Of a stretch of 64,000 nt of DNA, positions 20,267 through 29,019 are shown piece by piece (the stretch's first letter is position 1; the number at the start of each line of letters is the position of its first letter). Both the position numbers and the translations under genes were made by a program. Under the pieces are notes generated by a model that was not told where the DNA came from, ran no database searches, and was given only the letters and a program-made list of their open reading frames with translations. The stretch lies in assembly GCF_009729205.1 (NCBI RefSeq), contig NZ_VTHB01000001.1, forward strand, positions 1 through 64,000, written 5' to 3'. Source of the DNA: Mycobacteroides sp. CBMA 271 (GTDB lineage: Bacteria; Actinomycetota; Actinomycetes; Mycobacteriales; Mycobacteriaceae).

Positions 20267-21786
20267 GCCGGTTCTTCGTCCAGCCCCTGGTCGTGCGCGG
20301 ACTGCGCCTTCTGCGCGTGGGCGACATCGGCCGCGGTGTACGTGATGAACAGTGCCGCCACGCCCACCAGCACGGCTGTGCCGGCAATCCACAGCATGCC
20401 GTAGGTATAGCCGTGGTCGAGGGCGTGCAACTGCGCGTAGTTCATGTTCTGTACCGGCCCCTTGGCGCCGCCCAGGTACAAGGTCCGCGACGTGATGATC
20501 GCCTGAATGATCACCAGAACGATTGGCCCACCAAGGTTTTGCAACATGAGGGAAATAGCGGACAGCGGTCCGATGCGATCAGCATCCACTCCGGTGATGG
20601 CCGACAAGATCACCGGCACCACGATGGTCCCGATACCCAGTCCACCGACGAAGATCGCCGTTGAGAAATTCGGGAAGTACGCGATGGTCCGGTCAATCGT
20701 CGAGCCATAGAGCATGGCCGCGAACACGACTACTCCACCACACAGGATCAGCACCCGCGGCGCCAATCGCGTGACGAGCTGGGACGACACCGCCAGGCCG
20801 ATTCCCATGCCGACGACGAACGGAATGGCGGAGACGCCGGTCCGTAGCGGGCTGTATTTCATCAGATCCTGCATGTACAAGCCGATGGTGATGGTGAGGG
20901 TGAAAAGCACCCCGCCGGCCAGGAAAATCGCCGCAAACGTCGCGACCCGATTGCGGTCCGCGAACAGACTGAATGGCAGCACCGGGTTCTCCGCGGTGCG
21001 TTCCACATAGAGGAAGGCGATCAGCAGCGCCGCGGCCGCGATCAGCGACACGATCGTGTACGGCGAGTCCCAACCGCGGTCGGGCCCCTGAGTGAATCCG
21101 AACACCGCCGCCGTACAGCCGAGCGTGGCCAGCACGGAACCAGCCACATCCAGCTTCATCGGTTCGCGTTCGGTCTCGGTCAGCGACCGCACGGCCAGAT
21201 AGATCATCAGCGCACCGGCAGGCACGTTGATAAGGAAGGCCAGACGCCAGGACACCTCGGCCAGTGCACCGCCGACGATCAGTCCGGCGATGGAACCCAC
21301 CCCCGTCATGGCGCCGAACACCCCAACAGCGGCGGTACGCAGCGGTCCCTTGGGGAAGGTGGTCGCAATCAACGCCAATGCCGTGGGCGATGCGACGGCT
21401 GCACCCACCCCCTGAATGAGACGGAAGACGGCCAGACCGATGTCCTCTTGCGCCAGGCCCACCCCAATCGAAGCGACGGTGAACAACGCAATGCCGCCGA
21501 TAAATACGCGCTTACGTCCGAAGGTGTCACCGAGGCGTCCACCCAGCAGCATCAGCCCGCCGAAGGACAGCATGTACGCGGTGATGACCCAGCTTCGGGT
21601 CGCGTCATTGAGGTGCAGCTCGGCCTGAATCTTGGGCAGCGTGACCACGGCGATGGTGCCGTCCATGGTGGCCAGGAACTGCATACCGGCGATCGCGATG
21701 ACGGCGTACAGATAGTGCCGAGACGGCAGGAGTTCTCGCGCCTTTTGAGTGAGCTGCTCGACGCTGAGGGCAGGCATGGAGGACAC
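20263..21786 (-). CDS. efpA: MFS efflux pump EfpA
   Basis: A 507-residue, 14-TM transporter of the QacA/EfpA group. It shows GMQFLATMDGTIAVVTLPKIQ at TM1, RLGDTFGRKR between TM2 and TM3, and VGGALAEVSWRLAFLINVP at TM5. These segments match my memory of M. tuberculosis EfpA (Rv2846c) closely, and the neighbours proS and cysG agree. EfpA is an essential, drug-inducible pump in M. tuberculosis, with a role in lipid transport proposed. The protein begins with a 25-residue cytoplasmic part; a start four codons in (MPALSV) is possible. Confidence 0.95.
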   Translation of the reverse strand: MSSMPALSVEQLTQKARELLPSRHYLYAVIAIAGMQFLATMDGTIAVVTLPKIQAELHLNDATRSWVITAYMLSFGGLMLLGGRLGDTFGRKRVFIGGIALFTVASIGVGLAQEDIGLAVFRLIQGVGAAVASPTALALIATTFPKGPLRTAAVGVFGAMTGVGSIAGLIVGGALAEVSWRLAFLINVPAGALMIYLAVRSLTETEREPMKLDVAGSVLATLGCTAAVFGFTQGPDRGWDSPYTIVSLIAAAALLIAFLYVERTAENPVLPFSLFADRNRVATFAAIFLAGGVLFTLTITIGLYMQDLMKYSPLRTGVSAIPFVVGMGIGLAVSSQLVTRLAPRVLILCGGVVVFAAMLYGSTIDRTIAYFPNFSTAIFVGGLGIGTIVVPVILSAITGVDADRIGPLSAISLMLQNLGGPIVLVIIQAIITSRTLYLGGAKGPVQNMNYAQLHALDHGYTYGMLWIAGTAVLVGVAALFITYTAADVAHAQKAQSAHDQGLDEEPA

Positions 21787-21822
21787 CTTACCGTCCTCTT
21801 AACGTGCCCTTAGGTCACAAAC

Positions 21823-23025
21823 TCATGCCTGAGGGACTCCGTAAGCAGCGACGGGACCGATGACGATGATTGCTGGCGGCCTGATGCCCTGCGAGCGAAT
21901 CCGCTCCGGCGCGGAAGCGAGGTCTGCGCGCAGGACGCGCTGCTCGTCGGTGGTGCCGTGCTGCACCACTAACACCGGGGTATCTGCAGGTCGGCCGCCA
22001 TCGATGAGTACCTTCGCGAACTGCTCGATGCGCTCGACGGCCATCAGCAGCACGATGGTCCCCTTCAGCGCAGCAAGCGCATCCCAATTGACTAACGATT
22101 CGGGATGACCAGGTGCGACGTGTCCGCTGACGACCACGAACTCGTGGTTCACACCGCGTTGCGTGACGGGCACCCCGGCGGCCGCGGGAACGGAGATTGC
22201 GCTGGTCACACCGGGTACGACGGTCACCGGCACACCCGCCTCGGCACAGGCCAGTACCTCTTCGTAGCCGCGCGCGAAAACGAAGGGGTCGCCGCCCTTG
22301 AGGCGGACCACGAACTTGCCGGCCTGCGCCCGCTCGATCAGCACCCGGTTGATCTCCTGCTGCGCCATTGCGCGGCCGTAGGGGATCTTCGCGGCATCAA
22401 TGACCTCGACGTGCGGACCGAGATCCGCGAGCAGCTCGGCGGGCGCGAGTCGATCGGCGACGACCACATCGGCCTGGGCCAACAGGCGGCGACCGCGGAC
22501 GGTAATGAGATCAGGATCACCCGGTCCCCCGCCCACGAGCGCGACGCCCTCCGGTCTCGTCTCGGCGGTTTCGGTGATCAGCCCACGCTGCAGCGCCTCG
22601 TGGATCGCCGAGCGCAATGCCGCCGACCGCTTGTGTTGGCCACCGGTGAGCACGCCCACCGCGATGCCGTCGTGATTGAACGAAGCAGGCGTGACCGCGG
22701 TGCCCTCTCGGGCGGCGTCGGCCCGGACACAGAAGATCTGTCGCCGTTCGGCTTCCGACACCACCGCGGCGTTGACGGCAGGGTCGTCGGTGCAGGCAAT
22801 GGCGTACCAGGCGCCGTCGAGGTCGCCGTCTTCGTACGGTCTGAGAGTGAGGGTGATCGAGGCCATGCCCTCCACAGCCGGGGTCGCACTGGGAGCGATT
22901 ACGTGAACGTCGGCGCCGCTGGCCACCAGCAGACCGAGGCGCCGCTGCGCGACGGAACCGGCGCCGACGACTACGACCTTGCGTCCCGAGAGGCGGAGGC
23001 CGACGAGGTAGGCGTCATGAGTCAC
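21823..23025 (-). CDS. cysG: Siroheme synthase CysG (precorrin-2 dehydrogenase fused to uroporphyrinogen-III methyltransferase)
   Basis: The N-terminal part has a dinucleotide-binding fold ([14 protein letters not shown], near residue 16) for precorrin-2 oxidation and perhaps ferrochelation. The C-terminal part from about 165 is a SUMT methyltransferase with [13 protein letters not shown] and [18 protein letters not shown]. The enzyme makes siroheme for sulfite and nitrite reductases and precorrin-2 for cobalamin. At 400 residues it is close to Rv2847c. The usual next neighbour, cobB, lies 22 kb away here because of the accessory stretch that starts after this gene. Confidence 0.96.
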   Translation of the reverse strand: MTHDAYLVGLRLSGRKVVVVGAGSVAQRRLGLLVASGADVHVIAPSATPAVEGMASITLTLRPYEDGDLDGAWYAIACTDDPAVNAAVVSEAERRQIFCVRADAAREGTAVTPASFNHDGIAVGVLTGGQHKRSAALRSAIHEALQRGLITETAETRPEGVALVGGGPGDPDLITVRGRRLLAQADVVVADRLAPAELLADLGPHVEVIDAAKIPYGRAMAQQEINRVLIERAQAGKFVVRLKGGDPFVFARGYEEVLACAEAGVPVTVVPGVTSAISVPAAAGVPVTQRGVNHEFVVVSGHVAPGHPESLVNWDALAALKGTIVLLMAVERIEQFAKVLIDGGRPADTPVLVVQHGTTDEQRVLRADLASAPERIRSQGIRPPAIIVIGPVAAYGVPQA

Positions 23026-23119
23026 CGCGCGAGTTTACGTGGGAGGACTTCGGACGGCAGTTCGGACATGCTCCAATCGGGTCCGCGCCGTGACCACACT
23101 CCGTGCTGTAATCAGCACA

Positions 23120-25093
23120 GTGCAACCGAATCGCATGCAACCAGCGGAATTGGCCCAGGCCGCGATGACCGCCGCCCTCATGGGCGCAATCGCCGTGGTG
23201 TCCATCATGCTGCCCGGTGCGGTGGTGTTCGCCTGGTTGGGGGCCGTGCCCATGGGCGTGCTGTGCTATCGACACCGACTCCGGGTCGCGTTGGCCGCAT
23301 GCGTCGCCGCCGGTCTCATTAGCTTTCTCATCGCAGGCTTCGGGGGTCTGGTGTCGGTGTTGACATGCGCATACATGGGCGCGATCTCCGGTGAGGTGAA
23401 ACGCCGAAACCGTGGCCCGGCAACGATGTTTGTCGTCGCCATGCTGTGGGGCGTGGTGGTCTCCACGTTCTGTGTGGGGGTGTTCGCGGCGCTGAGGAAT
23501 CTGCGTGAGGTGGTACTGGGGGCCGTGGCGGCCAATGTCGGCGGGTTCGCGACGCTCCTGCAGAGGGTGCCGCTGCTCGGCACCGCCGCGACCGGACTGA
23601 ACCACTCCGTGCAGACCTGGCTTGTGCACTGGCCCTGGTTCTTTGGTGTCTCGGTGTGGCTGATCGTCATCTTCGGCACCTCATTCGGGTGGCGGGTGCT
23701 GACTCCCGTGCTGCGCCGACTTGAGGAGGTGACCGATCTATCGTCGGTGGGGACACTGGCCGTCGGTCACGACGAGGCAGCACCGGACCCGCTGCCCACC
23801 GTCCTCACCGCTGCCGGATATCGGTACGCCGGGGCGAACCGGGACGCGCTGGCCCCGGTGACCATGCGCGTCGACGTCGGCGAGCACATCGCGGTGACCG
23901 GCGCCAACGGATCCGGAAAATCCACCCTCATGCGCATTCTGGCGGGAGTCACCCCCACCACCGGAGTTGTCGAACGCCCGGGAGGTGTGGGACTGGGGCA
24001 GGTGGGCGGAACCGCACTGGTCCTGCAGCATCCCGAAAGCCAGGTGCTGGGGTTGCGGATTTCCGACGACGTCGTCTGGGGCTTACCGCACGACCGGCAG
24101 ATCGACACCGAGAGTCTGCTCCGCGAGGTCGGCCTGGACGGCATGGGCGACAGGGACACCGCCGGGCTCTCTGGCGGCGAGCTTCAGCGGCTCGCAGTCG
24201 CGTCGGCGCTCGCTCGCGAACCCGCATTGTTGGTCGCCGACGAGGTGACCACCATGGTCGACCAGGGTGGTCGGCAGACCCTCATCAACGTGCTCGACGG
24301 GCTTACCGCGCATCACCGCCTGGGGCTGGTGCACATCACCCACTACCCCGAGGAAGCTGCCACCGCCGATCGTGTGGTGGCCCTGAGCGACACCGAGGTG
24401 CGCGAGCACATGGAGCGCCGATCCCCCATCGAATCTGCCGGCGGGGAAACGATTCTCGACGTGCAGGGGGTGTCCTTCGACTACGCCGTCGGCACCCCAT
24501 GGTCCAAGCCCGTGCTGCGCGACGTGTCGTTGCGCGTCGAGGCGGGCGACGGGATGTTGCTATGCGGCGGGAATGGGTCCGGTAAGTCCACGCTGGCCTG
24601 GATCATGGCCGGCCTCCTGGAACCATCGGCAGGCCGCTGCCTGCTCGATGGCCGCCCCACCGCGGAACAGGTTGGTGCGGTTGCATTGTGCTTCCAGGCC
24701 GCGCGCCTGCAATTGCTGCGCGGCCACGCCGGCACGGCGGTGGCGGCGCTGGCGGGGTTCTCCATCGCCGATACCGGAAACATCCATCGCGCACTGGCCT
24801 CAGTCAGCCTGGATCCCGGGATCGCCGACGTCCTGATCGACCGACTCAGCGGCGGACAACTACGACGCGTCGCCCTCGCCGGACTGCTGGCTCGCTCTCC
24901 GCGACTGCTGATACTCGACGAGCCACTAGCGGGCCTGGATATCGCGGCGCAGTCCGATCTGATCGACCTGTTGATGGAAATTCGGCGCCGCGGACAGACC
25001 GTCATCGTGATATCCCACGACACCGACAGCCTGTCCCCCCTGTGCCCCCGCACCATTCGTCTGGAACAAGGTGAGTTGGTGACCGCCGGATGA
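23120..25093 (+). CDS. ECF-type ABC transporter: membrane domain fused to two ATPase domains (Rv2326c-like)
   Basis: The first 210 or so residues hold about six membrane segments, followed by two complete ABC ATPases. ATPase 1 has GANGSGKST, LSGGELQRLAVA and LLVADEV; ATPase 2 has GGNGSGKST, LSGGQLRRVALAG and LLILDEPL. With the EcfT protein encoded just downstream (four-base overlap) this forms a full energy-coupling factor importer in two polypeptides, as in M. tuberculosis Rv2326c-Rv2325c. The membrane part may be the substrate-binding S component. I prefer the GTG at 23120, with TGTAAT about 10 bases upstream, as a leaderless start; ATG 23135 or 23039 are alternatives. Substrate unknown; nearby cobalamin genes hint at a metal or vitamin. 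Confidence 0.9.
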   Translation: MQPNRMQPAELAQAAMTAALMGAIAVVSIMLPGAVVFAWLGAVPMGVLCYRHRLRVALAACVAAGLISFLIAGFGGLVSVLTCAYMGAISGEVKRRNRGPATMFVVAMLWGVVVSTFCVGVFAALRNLREVVLGAVAANVGGFATLLQRVPLLGTAATGLNHSVQTWLVHWPWFFGVSVWLIVIFGTSFGWRVLTPVLRRLEEVTDLSSVGTLAVGHDEAAPDPLPTVLTAAGYRYAGANRDALAPVTMRVDVGEHIAVTGANGSGKSTLMRILAGVTPTTGVVERPGGVGLGQVGGTALVLQHPESQVLGLRISDDVVWGLPHDRQIDTESLLREVGLDGMGDRDTAGLSGGELQRLAVASALAREPALLVADEVTTMVDQGGRQTLINVLDGLTAHHRLGLVHITHYPEEAATADRVVALSDTEVREHMERRSPIESAGGETILDVQGVSFDYAVGTPWSKPVLRDVSLRVEAGDGMLLCGGNGSGKSTLAWIMAGLLEPSAGRCLLDGRPTAEQVGAVALCFQAARLQLLRGHAGTAVAALAGFSIADTGNIHRALASVSLDPGIADVLIDRLSGGQLRRVALAGLLARSPRLLILDEPLAGLDIAAQSDLIDLLMEIRRRGQTVIVISHDTDSLSPLCPRTIRLEQGELVTAG

Positions 25094-25866
25094 GCCAACG
25101 ACGCCCATTGATGCTGATGCGGCCGGTCCCCGGCCCTTCGCCCATCCACAACCTGTGGGCCGGCACGAAACTCCTTGCTGTGCTGGCGATATCGGTGCTG
25201 CTAACCGTCATGCCGTCATGGACGGCGATAGGACTGGTGGCCCTGCTCATCGTCACCACCGCTGTGCTCGCGGGGATTTCGTACACCTGCATTCCGTCGG
25301 TGCCGCGCTGGGTTTGGCTGCTCGTCGTGCTGGGCAGTGTGTTCACGATCGTCAACGGGGGCGCTCCCGAGTTCTCGCTCGGGCCAGCCACCATCGGCGT
25401 CGGCGGCTTCCTGAGCTTCCTGCGCGTCACTGGGCTGGGACTGGTGCTAATCGGCTTGGGTGCGGTGATCTCATGGACCACCCACGTCGCCGATATCGCG
25501 CCCGCGTTGGCACTGCTGTGCCGGCCACTACGGGTCGTACGGATACCCGTCGACGATTGGGCGGTCACCATTTCCCTGGCGTTCCGGATGTTCCCGATGC
25601 TGGCCGAGGAATTCCGACTGCTGGCCGCCGCTCGCAGGCTCCAGCCTCCTCAGCCTGAGAAGCCCACGCGTCGAGCCGAAGTCGTTGATCTGTGCACCGC
25701 AGCGATGGTGGTCTCGCTGCGGCGGGCCACCGAGATGGGCGACGCCATCACCGCGCGAGGCGGCGCGGGACGCATCTCGGCACGACCGAACCGGCCGGGA
25801 TGGCGCGATGTACTTGCTGCGGCCGTGCTGGTCGGTGTCATCGCGCTCGCGGGACTCCTGCAGTAA
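25090..25866 (+). CDS. ECF transporter transmembrane protein EcfT (CbiQ family)
   Basis: A 258-residue membrane protein with about five segments. Two arginine coupling motifs, AAARRLQ near residue 180 and ITARGGAG near residue 220, contact the ATPases in this family. It pairs with the fused ABC protein upstream by an ATGA overlap, like Rv2325c. It should couple ATP hydrolysis to substrate uptake. No S component gene is found nearby, which supports the idea that this function is in the fused partner. Confidence 0.93.
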   Translation: MSQRRPLMLMRPVPGPSPIHNLWAGTKLLAVLAISVLLTVMPSWTAIGLVALLIVTTAVLAGISYTCIPSVPRWVWLLVVLGSVFTIVNGGAPEFSLGPATIGVGGFLSFLRVTGLGLVLIGLGAVISWTTHVADIAPALALLCRPLRVVRIPVDDWAVTISLAFRMFPMLAEEFRLLAAARRLQPPQPEKPTRRAEVVDLCTAAMVVSLRRATEMGDAITARGGAGRISARPNRPGWRDVLAAAVLVGVIALAGLLQ

Positions 25867-26099
25867 CGCTAGTCCTGTGGCTTATCCACCCGCACGAGCA
25901 CCGTCGCGCGGGCAGGAAGTTCGGCCGGACGGTGACGAGGCACGCCTGCCAGCCTTTCGTGGACCAGATCAACCCGCTACCTCGTCATGCCCATGGCGGT
26001 TAGGCCGATTGGTACAGTCAAACGAGAGCGGTGTTCGCGGGGCATAGCGGAGCATCGGCGTTGCTTCCTCGGAAGTCTTCGTTCCCGACGGAGGCATCA

Positions 26100-26681
26100 G
26101 TGGAGTGCAATATTGTGGTGGCGTTTGCGGGGCAATCGCTAGCGGAGGGGCGAGATTTGGGGTATTTACGGCCGGAGGGCGGTGCACAGCCAGCCCGCGA
26201 GGTGCGCTGGCAGCCAGGGCACCCAACCGCCGAAGATCTGTGCAAAGAGTGGTATCAAAAACACGGCTGGGAATCTGCGCCATCCTCCGAAACGCTCGAC
26301 GAGTGGGCTGCTGTTAAGCAAGCCGAGGAGCATTACGCAACACACCGAAGCATCCCGGATCATGGTGACCTCACCGACGATGAGGGCAGCGAAGCAGCTC
26401 CGACTGTGTTTCACGTCGATCTGCCGCCCGTCGTCTACTTGCCTTGCGCGGAAAAGGTAGACGACCCGACTTCCGCCCGAGTTGACATGCGTCAGACTCG
26501 AGACGGCCGCACGGCACTGCTCGTGTACTCGGATATCGACCGGTTGCACGAATGTTGCGGAGATGAGCAAGCATGGATCTCAATAGCAACTGCCCACATA
26601 TCCCAGCTGCAGGACGCCCATCCCTTTCAGCTTCTAATGCTCGATGTTTCTATTCCCGATGAACTTCGAAGGGGAAACTGA
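26100..26681 (+). CDS. SAV_915-like protein at the head of a type VII cargo locus
   Basis: I start this 193-residue protein at the GTG at 26100 because GGAGG lies 5 bases upstream; the frame is open back to 26031. The C-terminal 85 residues (VDMRQTRDGRTALLVYSDIDRLHECCG, then WISIATAHISQLQ) resemble the SAV_915 domain, which is often found beside WXG100-like genes in actinobacteria. The N-terminal part (EEWYQKHGW-like segment WYQKHGWES) is unfamiliar. Its stop overlaps the next ATG by one base. Base composition is lower in G+C than the neighbours. A role as chaperone or adaptor for the downstream cargo is a guess. Confidence 0.72.
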   Translation: MECNIVVAFAGQSLAEGRDLGYLRPEGGAQPAREVRWQPGHPTAEDLCKEWYQKHGWESAPSSETLDEWAAVKQAEEHYATHRSIPDHGDLTDDEGSEAAPTVFHVDLPPVVYLPCAEKVDDPTSARVDMRQTRDGRTALLVYSDIDRLHECCGDEQAWISIATAHISQLQDAHPFQLLMLDVSIPDELRRGN

Positions 26682-26965
26682 TGACACTCCATGTCGACCA
26701 AGAAGCATTAGACAGAATTTCCACTTCCTTGTCCGATGCCGGTAAAGACCTCGATGGTGTAAGCGGGTCGGCACCGGCTTCGGTTGACGGTGGACTCGGG
26801 ACACCTGCCATTCTCGGAATTCTCGGAAGAATTGTCGAGAACGCTGGTCAGCTTGTTGTCGCAGTCGAGGCGACCGGCGAGGCAGTTGCCGCGGCCAACT
26901 CCAACTACCGCACTCTCGACGAAGCGGCCGCAGAGCCGCTGAATCAAATAGCCTGGAGGGGATGA
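26681..26965 (+). CDS. EspC-like type VII secretion target (small helical protein)
   Basis: A 94-residue, two-helix protein with a YxxxD motif (YRTLD, residues 76-80) after the second helix, the export signal of type VII (ESX) substrates. It starts MTLHVDQEALDRIS and lacks a signal peptide and a clear WXG. It fits the EspC/DUF2580 type of cargo that pairs with a larger partner. It is tightly placed between the SAV_915-like gene and the 387-residue WXG protein, whose ribosome site (GGAGGGG) lies inside its last codons. A heterodimer with the downstream protein is likely but inferred. Confidence 0.8.
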   Translation: MTLHVDQEALDRISTSLSDAGKDLDGVSGSAPASVDGGLGTPAILGILGRIVENAGQLVVAVEATGEAVAAANSNYRTLDEAAAEPLNQIAWRG

Positions 26966-26969
26966 TCAC

Positions 26970-28133
26970 ATGCCAATCGACACGAAAGTCGAGGGCAGCC
27001 CTGACGGAGTCCGCTCTACGGCGGCGTGGCTCCGCAATACACTCGGGGGGCAGATCTCGAACGCGACGGATAAGATCGTCGATGCGCGGAATACCGCAGA
27101 TGCCGGCTGGCACGGAGATAGTGGCGATGCCTTCGTCAAGAGGATGACAAGCGGATCAACGAAGGCCGACGGACTGGAAACTGCCGCCGCAGATAGTGCA
27201 CGAGCGTTTGACAACTACGCCGCCGAGATACAGCGGACCCAATCCGACATGCAGCGAGTTCGTGACGACGCGACAGCCGCAGGTTTGACCGTGGACGGCT
27301 CGGTCATTCAAGAGCCTGGACCCGCTCCTCCTGCACCAGGCACACCGCCATCGGGAGATGCGGCGACACCCCAGGCCGTCGCCGCCTACAACGACGCAGT
27401 CGCCGCATCAGATCACCACGCCAAACTTGTGACGGCTTACAACACAGCAATGACAAATGCTGACGCCGCCAGAAAGATCGAAAAACTTGCCACCGATACG
27501 TTGAACAACGTATGGGCGGATATCAAGGGCAAGTGGTTCTTCGTTGCAGGAGACCTGATCAACGGCGCGGCTGGCGCACTGGCTGCCGCCCATTCCTCTA
27601 CGCTGTTGAAACACTCGAAATTCCTTGCCGATGAATCGGCAAAATATCTGGACTTGGCGAAGAATGCGCCTCCGGGCACCCCTGCCGCAGCGATCTATAG
27701 AGATTTCGATACATCCAAAGTCCTTGCACAAACCGCCGACGACGCCGCAAAGGCGGGGGCGAGTGCCGAAGCACGAGCGGGCCGCATCGGCCTGAAGGTT
27801 GGCGGAGTGCTGGCGGTAGGCGGCATAGTCTATGACATCGCCAATGGCAAAGACGTTGACCAGGCTATTGTTTCGGGCGGAGTCGGGTTCGGCGCTTCCG
27901 TGCTGGCGGGGGCGGCGATCGGTACCGCGATTCCTGTGCCAATCGTGGGAACTGCGGTCGGCGCTGTGGGCGGCGCAGTTGTCGGGATATTTGCTTCCGG
28001 TGCAGTCGATTCGCTATACCAGAACGGCATCAGCGGCATCGGCGACGCAATCGGCGACGGAGCCGATGCCGTTGCCGACACAGGAAAGGCCATCGGAGGA
28101 CTAGCAAAGAGTGCGTGGGATGCAGTCTTCTGA
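26970..28133 (+). CDS. WXG100-type effector with glycine-rich hydrophobic C-terminus (candidate type VII toxin)
   Basis: The 387-residue protein has an N-terminal helical hairpin with WHG at residues 47-49 (the WXG turn). A Pro-rich linker covers about 115-135 and a helical middle part about 136-270. The C-terminus from 276 to 345 is strongly hydrophobic and Gly/Ala-rich, with small-residue repeats like GGAVVGIFASGAV, and is followed by a short amphipathic glycine tail. This recalls membrane-inserting or pore-forming secreted effectors and other polymorphic ESX cargo. No enzymatic motif is recognised. The ATG at 26970 has GGAGGGG 8 bases upstream. The overlapping membrane protein downstream would be the matching immunity protein. 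G+C is about 50% in 27421-27480 versus 67% at 24301-24360, by hand count. Confidence 0.78.
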   Translation: MPIDTKVEGSPDGVRSTAAWLRNTLGGQISNATDKIVDARNTADAGWHGDSGDAFVKRMTSGSTKADGLETAAADSARAFDNYAAEIQRTQSDMQRVRDDATAAGLTVDGSVIQEPGPAPPAPGTPPSGDAATPQAVAAYNDAVAASDHHAKLVTAYNTAMTNADAARKIEKLATDTLNNVWADIKGKWFFVAGDLINGAAGALAAAHSSTLLKHSKFLADESAKYLDLAKNAPPGTPAAAIYRDFDTSKVLAQTADDAAKAGASAEARAGRIGLKVGGVLAVGGIVYDIANGKDVDQAIVSGGVGFGASVLAGAAIGTAIPVPIVGTAVGAVGGAVVGIFASGAVDSLYQNGISGIGDAIGDGADAVADTGKAIGGLAKSAWDAVF

Positions 28134-28953
28134 GCATCCAGGCCTGCCCGAAGCATGGGCAGGCGCACGTGATGGTGCACGTTTCTATCTCGCGATGGCA
28201 GGATTGATAGCTATCACGACGGTCTCAGTCCTGGTCGGTATCGCAGCCGCACGCGCAGGTAACGTCGCGTGGCTCAGATACTGCCTGCTGTTCGCGGTGC
28301 TGATGGCCCTCGTGATTGCATACGGCGTAGTCGTTCGATTCCGGCGTGTGGAGCTTTCAGCGGCGATACGGGTAGTTGAGCGAAATGGTATCCGGGGGAC
28401 GGAAATCCGCTATTCGACCTGGCAATTCACGATACTCGTCGCACTGATGGCGTGCTTTGCGCTTCTTTGCGCCACAGCAGCAATCGACATATGGATCCGT
28501 CAGGACGAGGGCTTTCCCGGCGCTTCGGTTCTCTTCGGTGCGCTCGGTCTCGTGTTCGCGTCATTCGGAGCGGCAGCAATCTTCGGACGCATCAGTCGCG
28601 GTGGAATCACGCTCTCCAACAAGGGAATTACGCAACGTGGATGGAGCTTCACGTCATCCTTAGAATGGGCCAGTATCGCCGGCGTGAAGCCAGCCTTTAA
28701 CGGTTACCCAGTAATCCTGGTGATCGGTTACGCCAACTCCAGCTGGGATCGCCGGTACACGACACGTATCTGGCGAATCGACCGACTCCCACCAGTACCG
28801 ATGATTGAAGTCGATTGCCGAAAATTCGATATCGATCCCAAAGCTCTCTATGGGTACATACGAACCTACGTGGACTTCCCAGAGACGCGCAGCGAACTTG
28901 GGACAGAAGCTGCCTTGACCCGCGCTAGCCAATCACACATACCCACTAATTGA
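28120..28953 (+). CDS. Four-helix membrane protein with soluble C-terminal domain (candidate immunity protein)
   Basis: I start at ATG 28120 (277 residues). It overlaps the end of the WXG effector gene by 14 bases in another frame, a sign of translational coupling. Four membrane segments are evident (about residues 21-46, 52-72, 100-124, 135-158). A beta-rich soluble domain of about 110 residues follows (GGITLSNKGITQRGWSF, MIEVDCRKFDI), possibly of the bacterial PH type. Such overlap and membrane topology fit an immunity protein that protects the producer from a membrane-acting effector. This is inference from position, not from a recognised family. Composition is the lowest in G+C of the locus (28801-28860 about 42% by hand count). 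Confidence 0.75.
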   Translation: MQSSEHPGLPEAWAGARDGARFYLAMAGLIAITTVSVLVGIAAARAGNVAWLRYCLLFAVLMALVIAYGVVVRFRRVELSAAIRVVERNGIRGTEIRYSTWQFTILVALMACFALLCATAAIDIWIRQDEGFPGASVLFGALGLVFASFGAAAIFGRISRGGITLSNKGITQRGWSFTSSLEWASIAGVKPAFNGYPVILVIGYANSSWDRRYTTRIWRIDRLPPVPMIEVDCRKFDIDPKALYGYIRTYVDFPETRSELGTEAALTRASQSHIPTN

Positions 28954-29019
28954 GAGCGTCCGGCATTCGCTGGTTACGGTGACCGTCCATGGCTCCGACA
29001 TGGGTGCTGCCTCCTGGTG

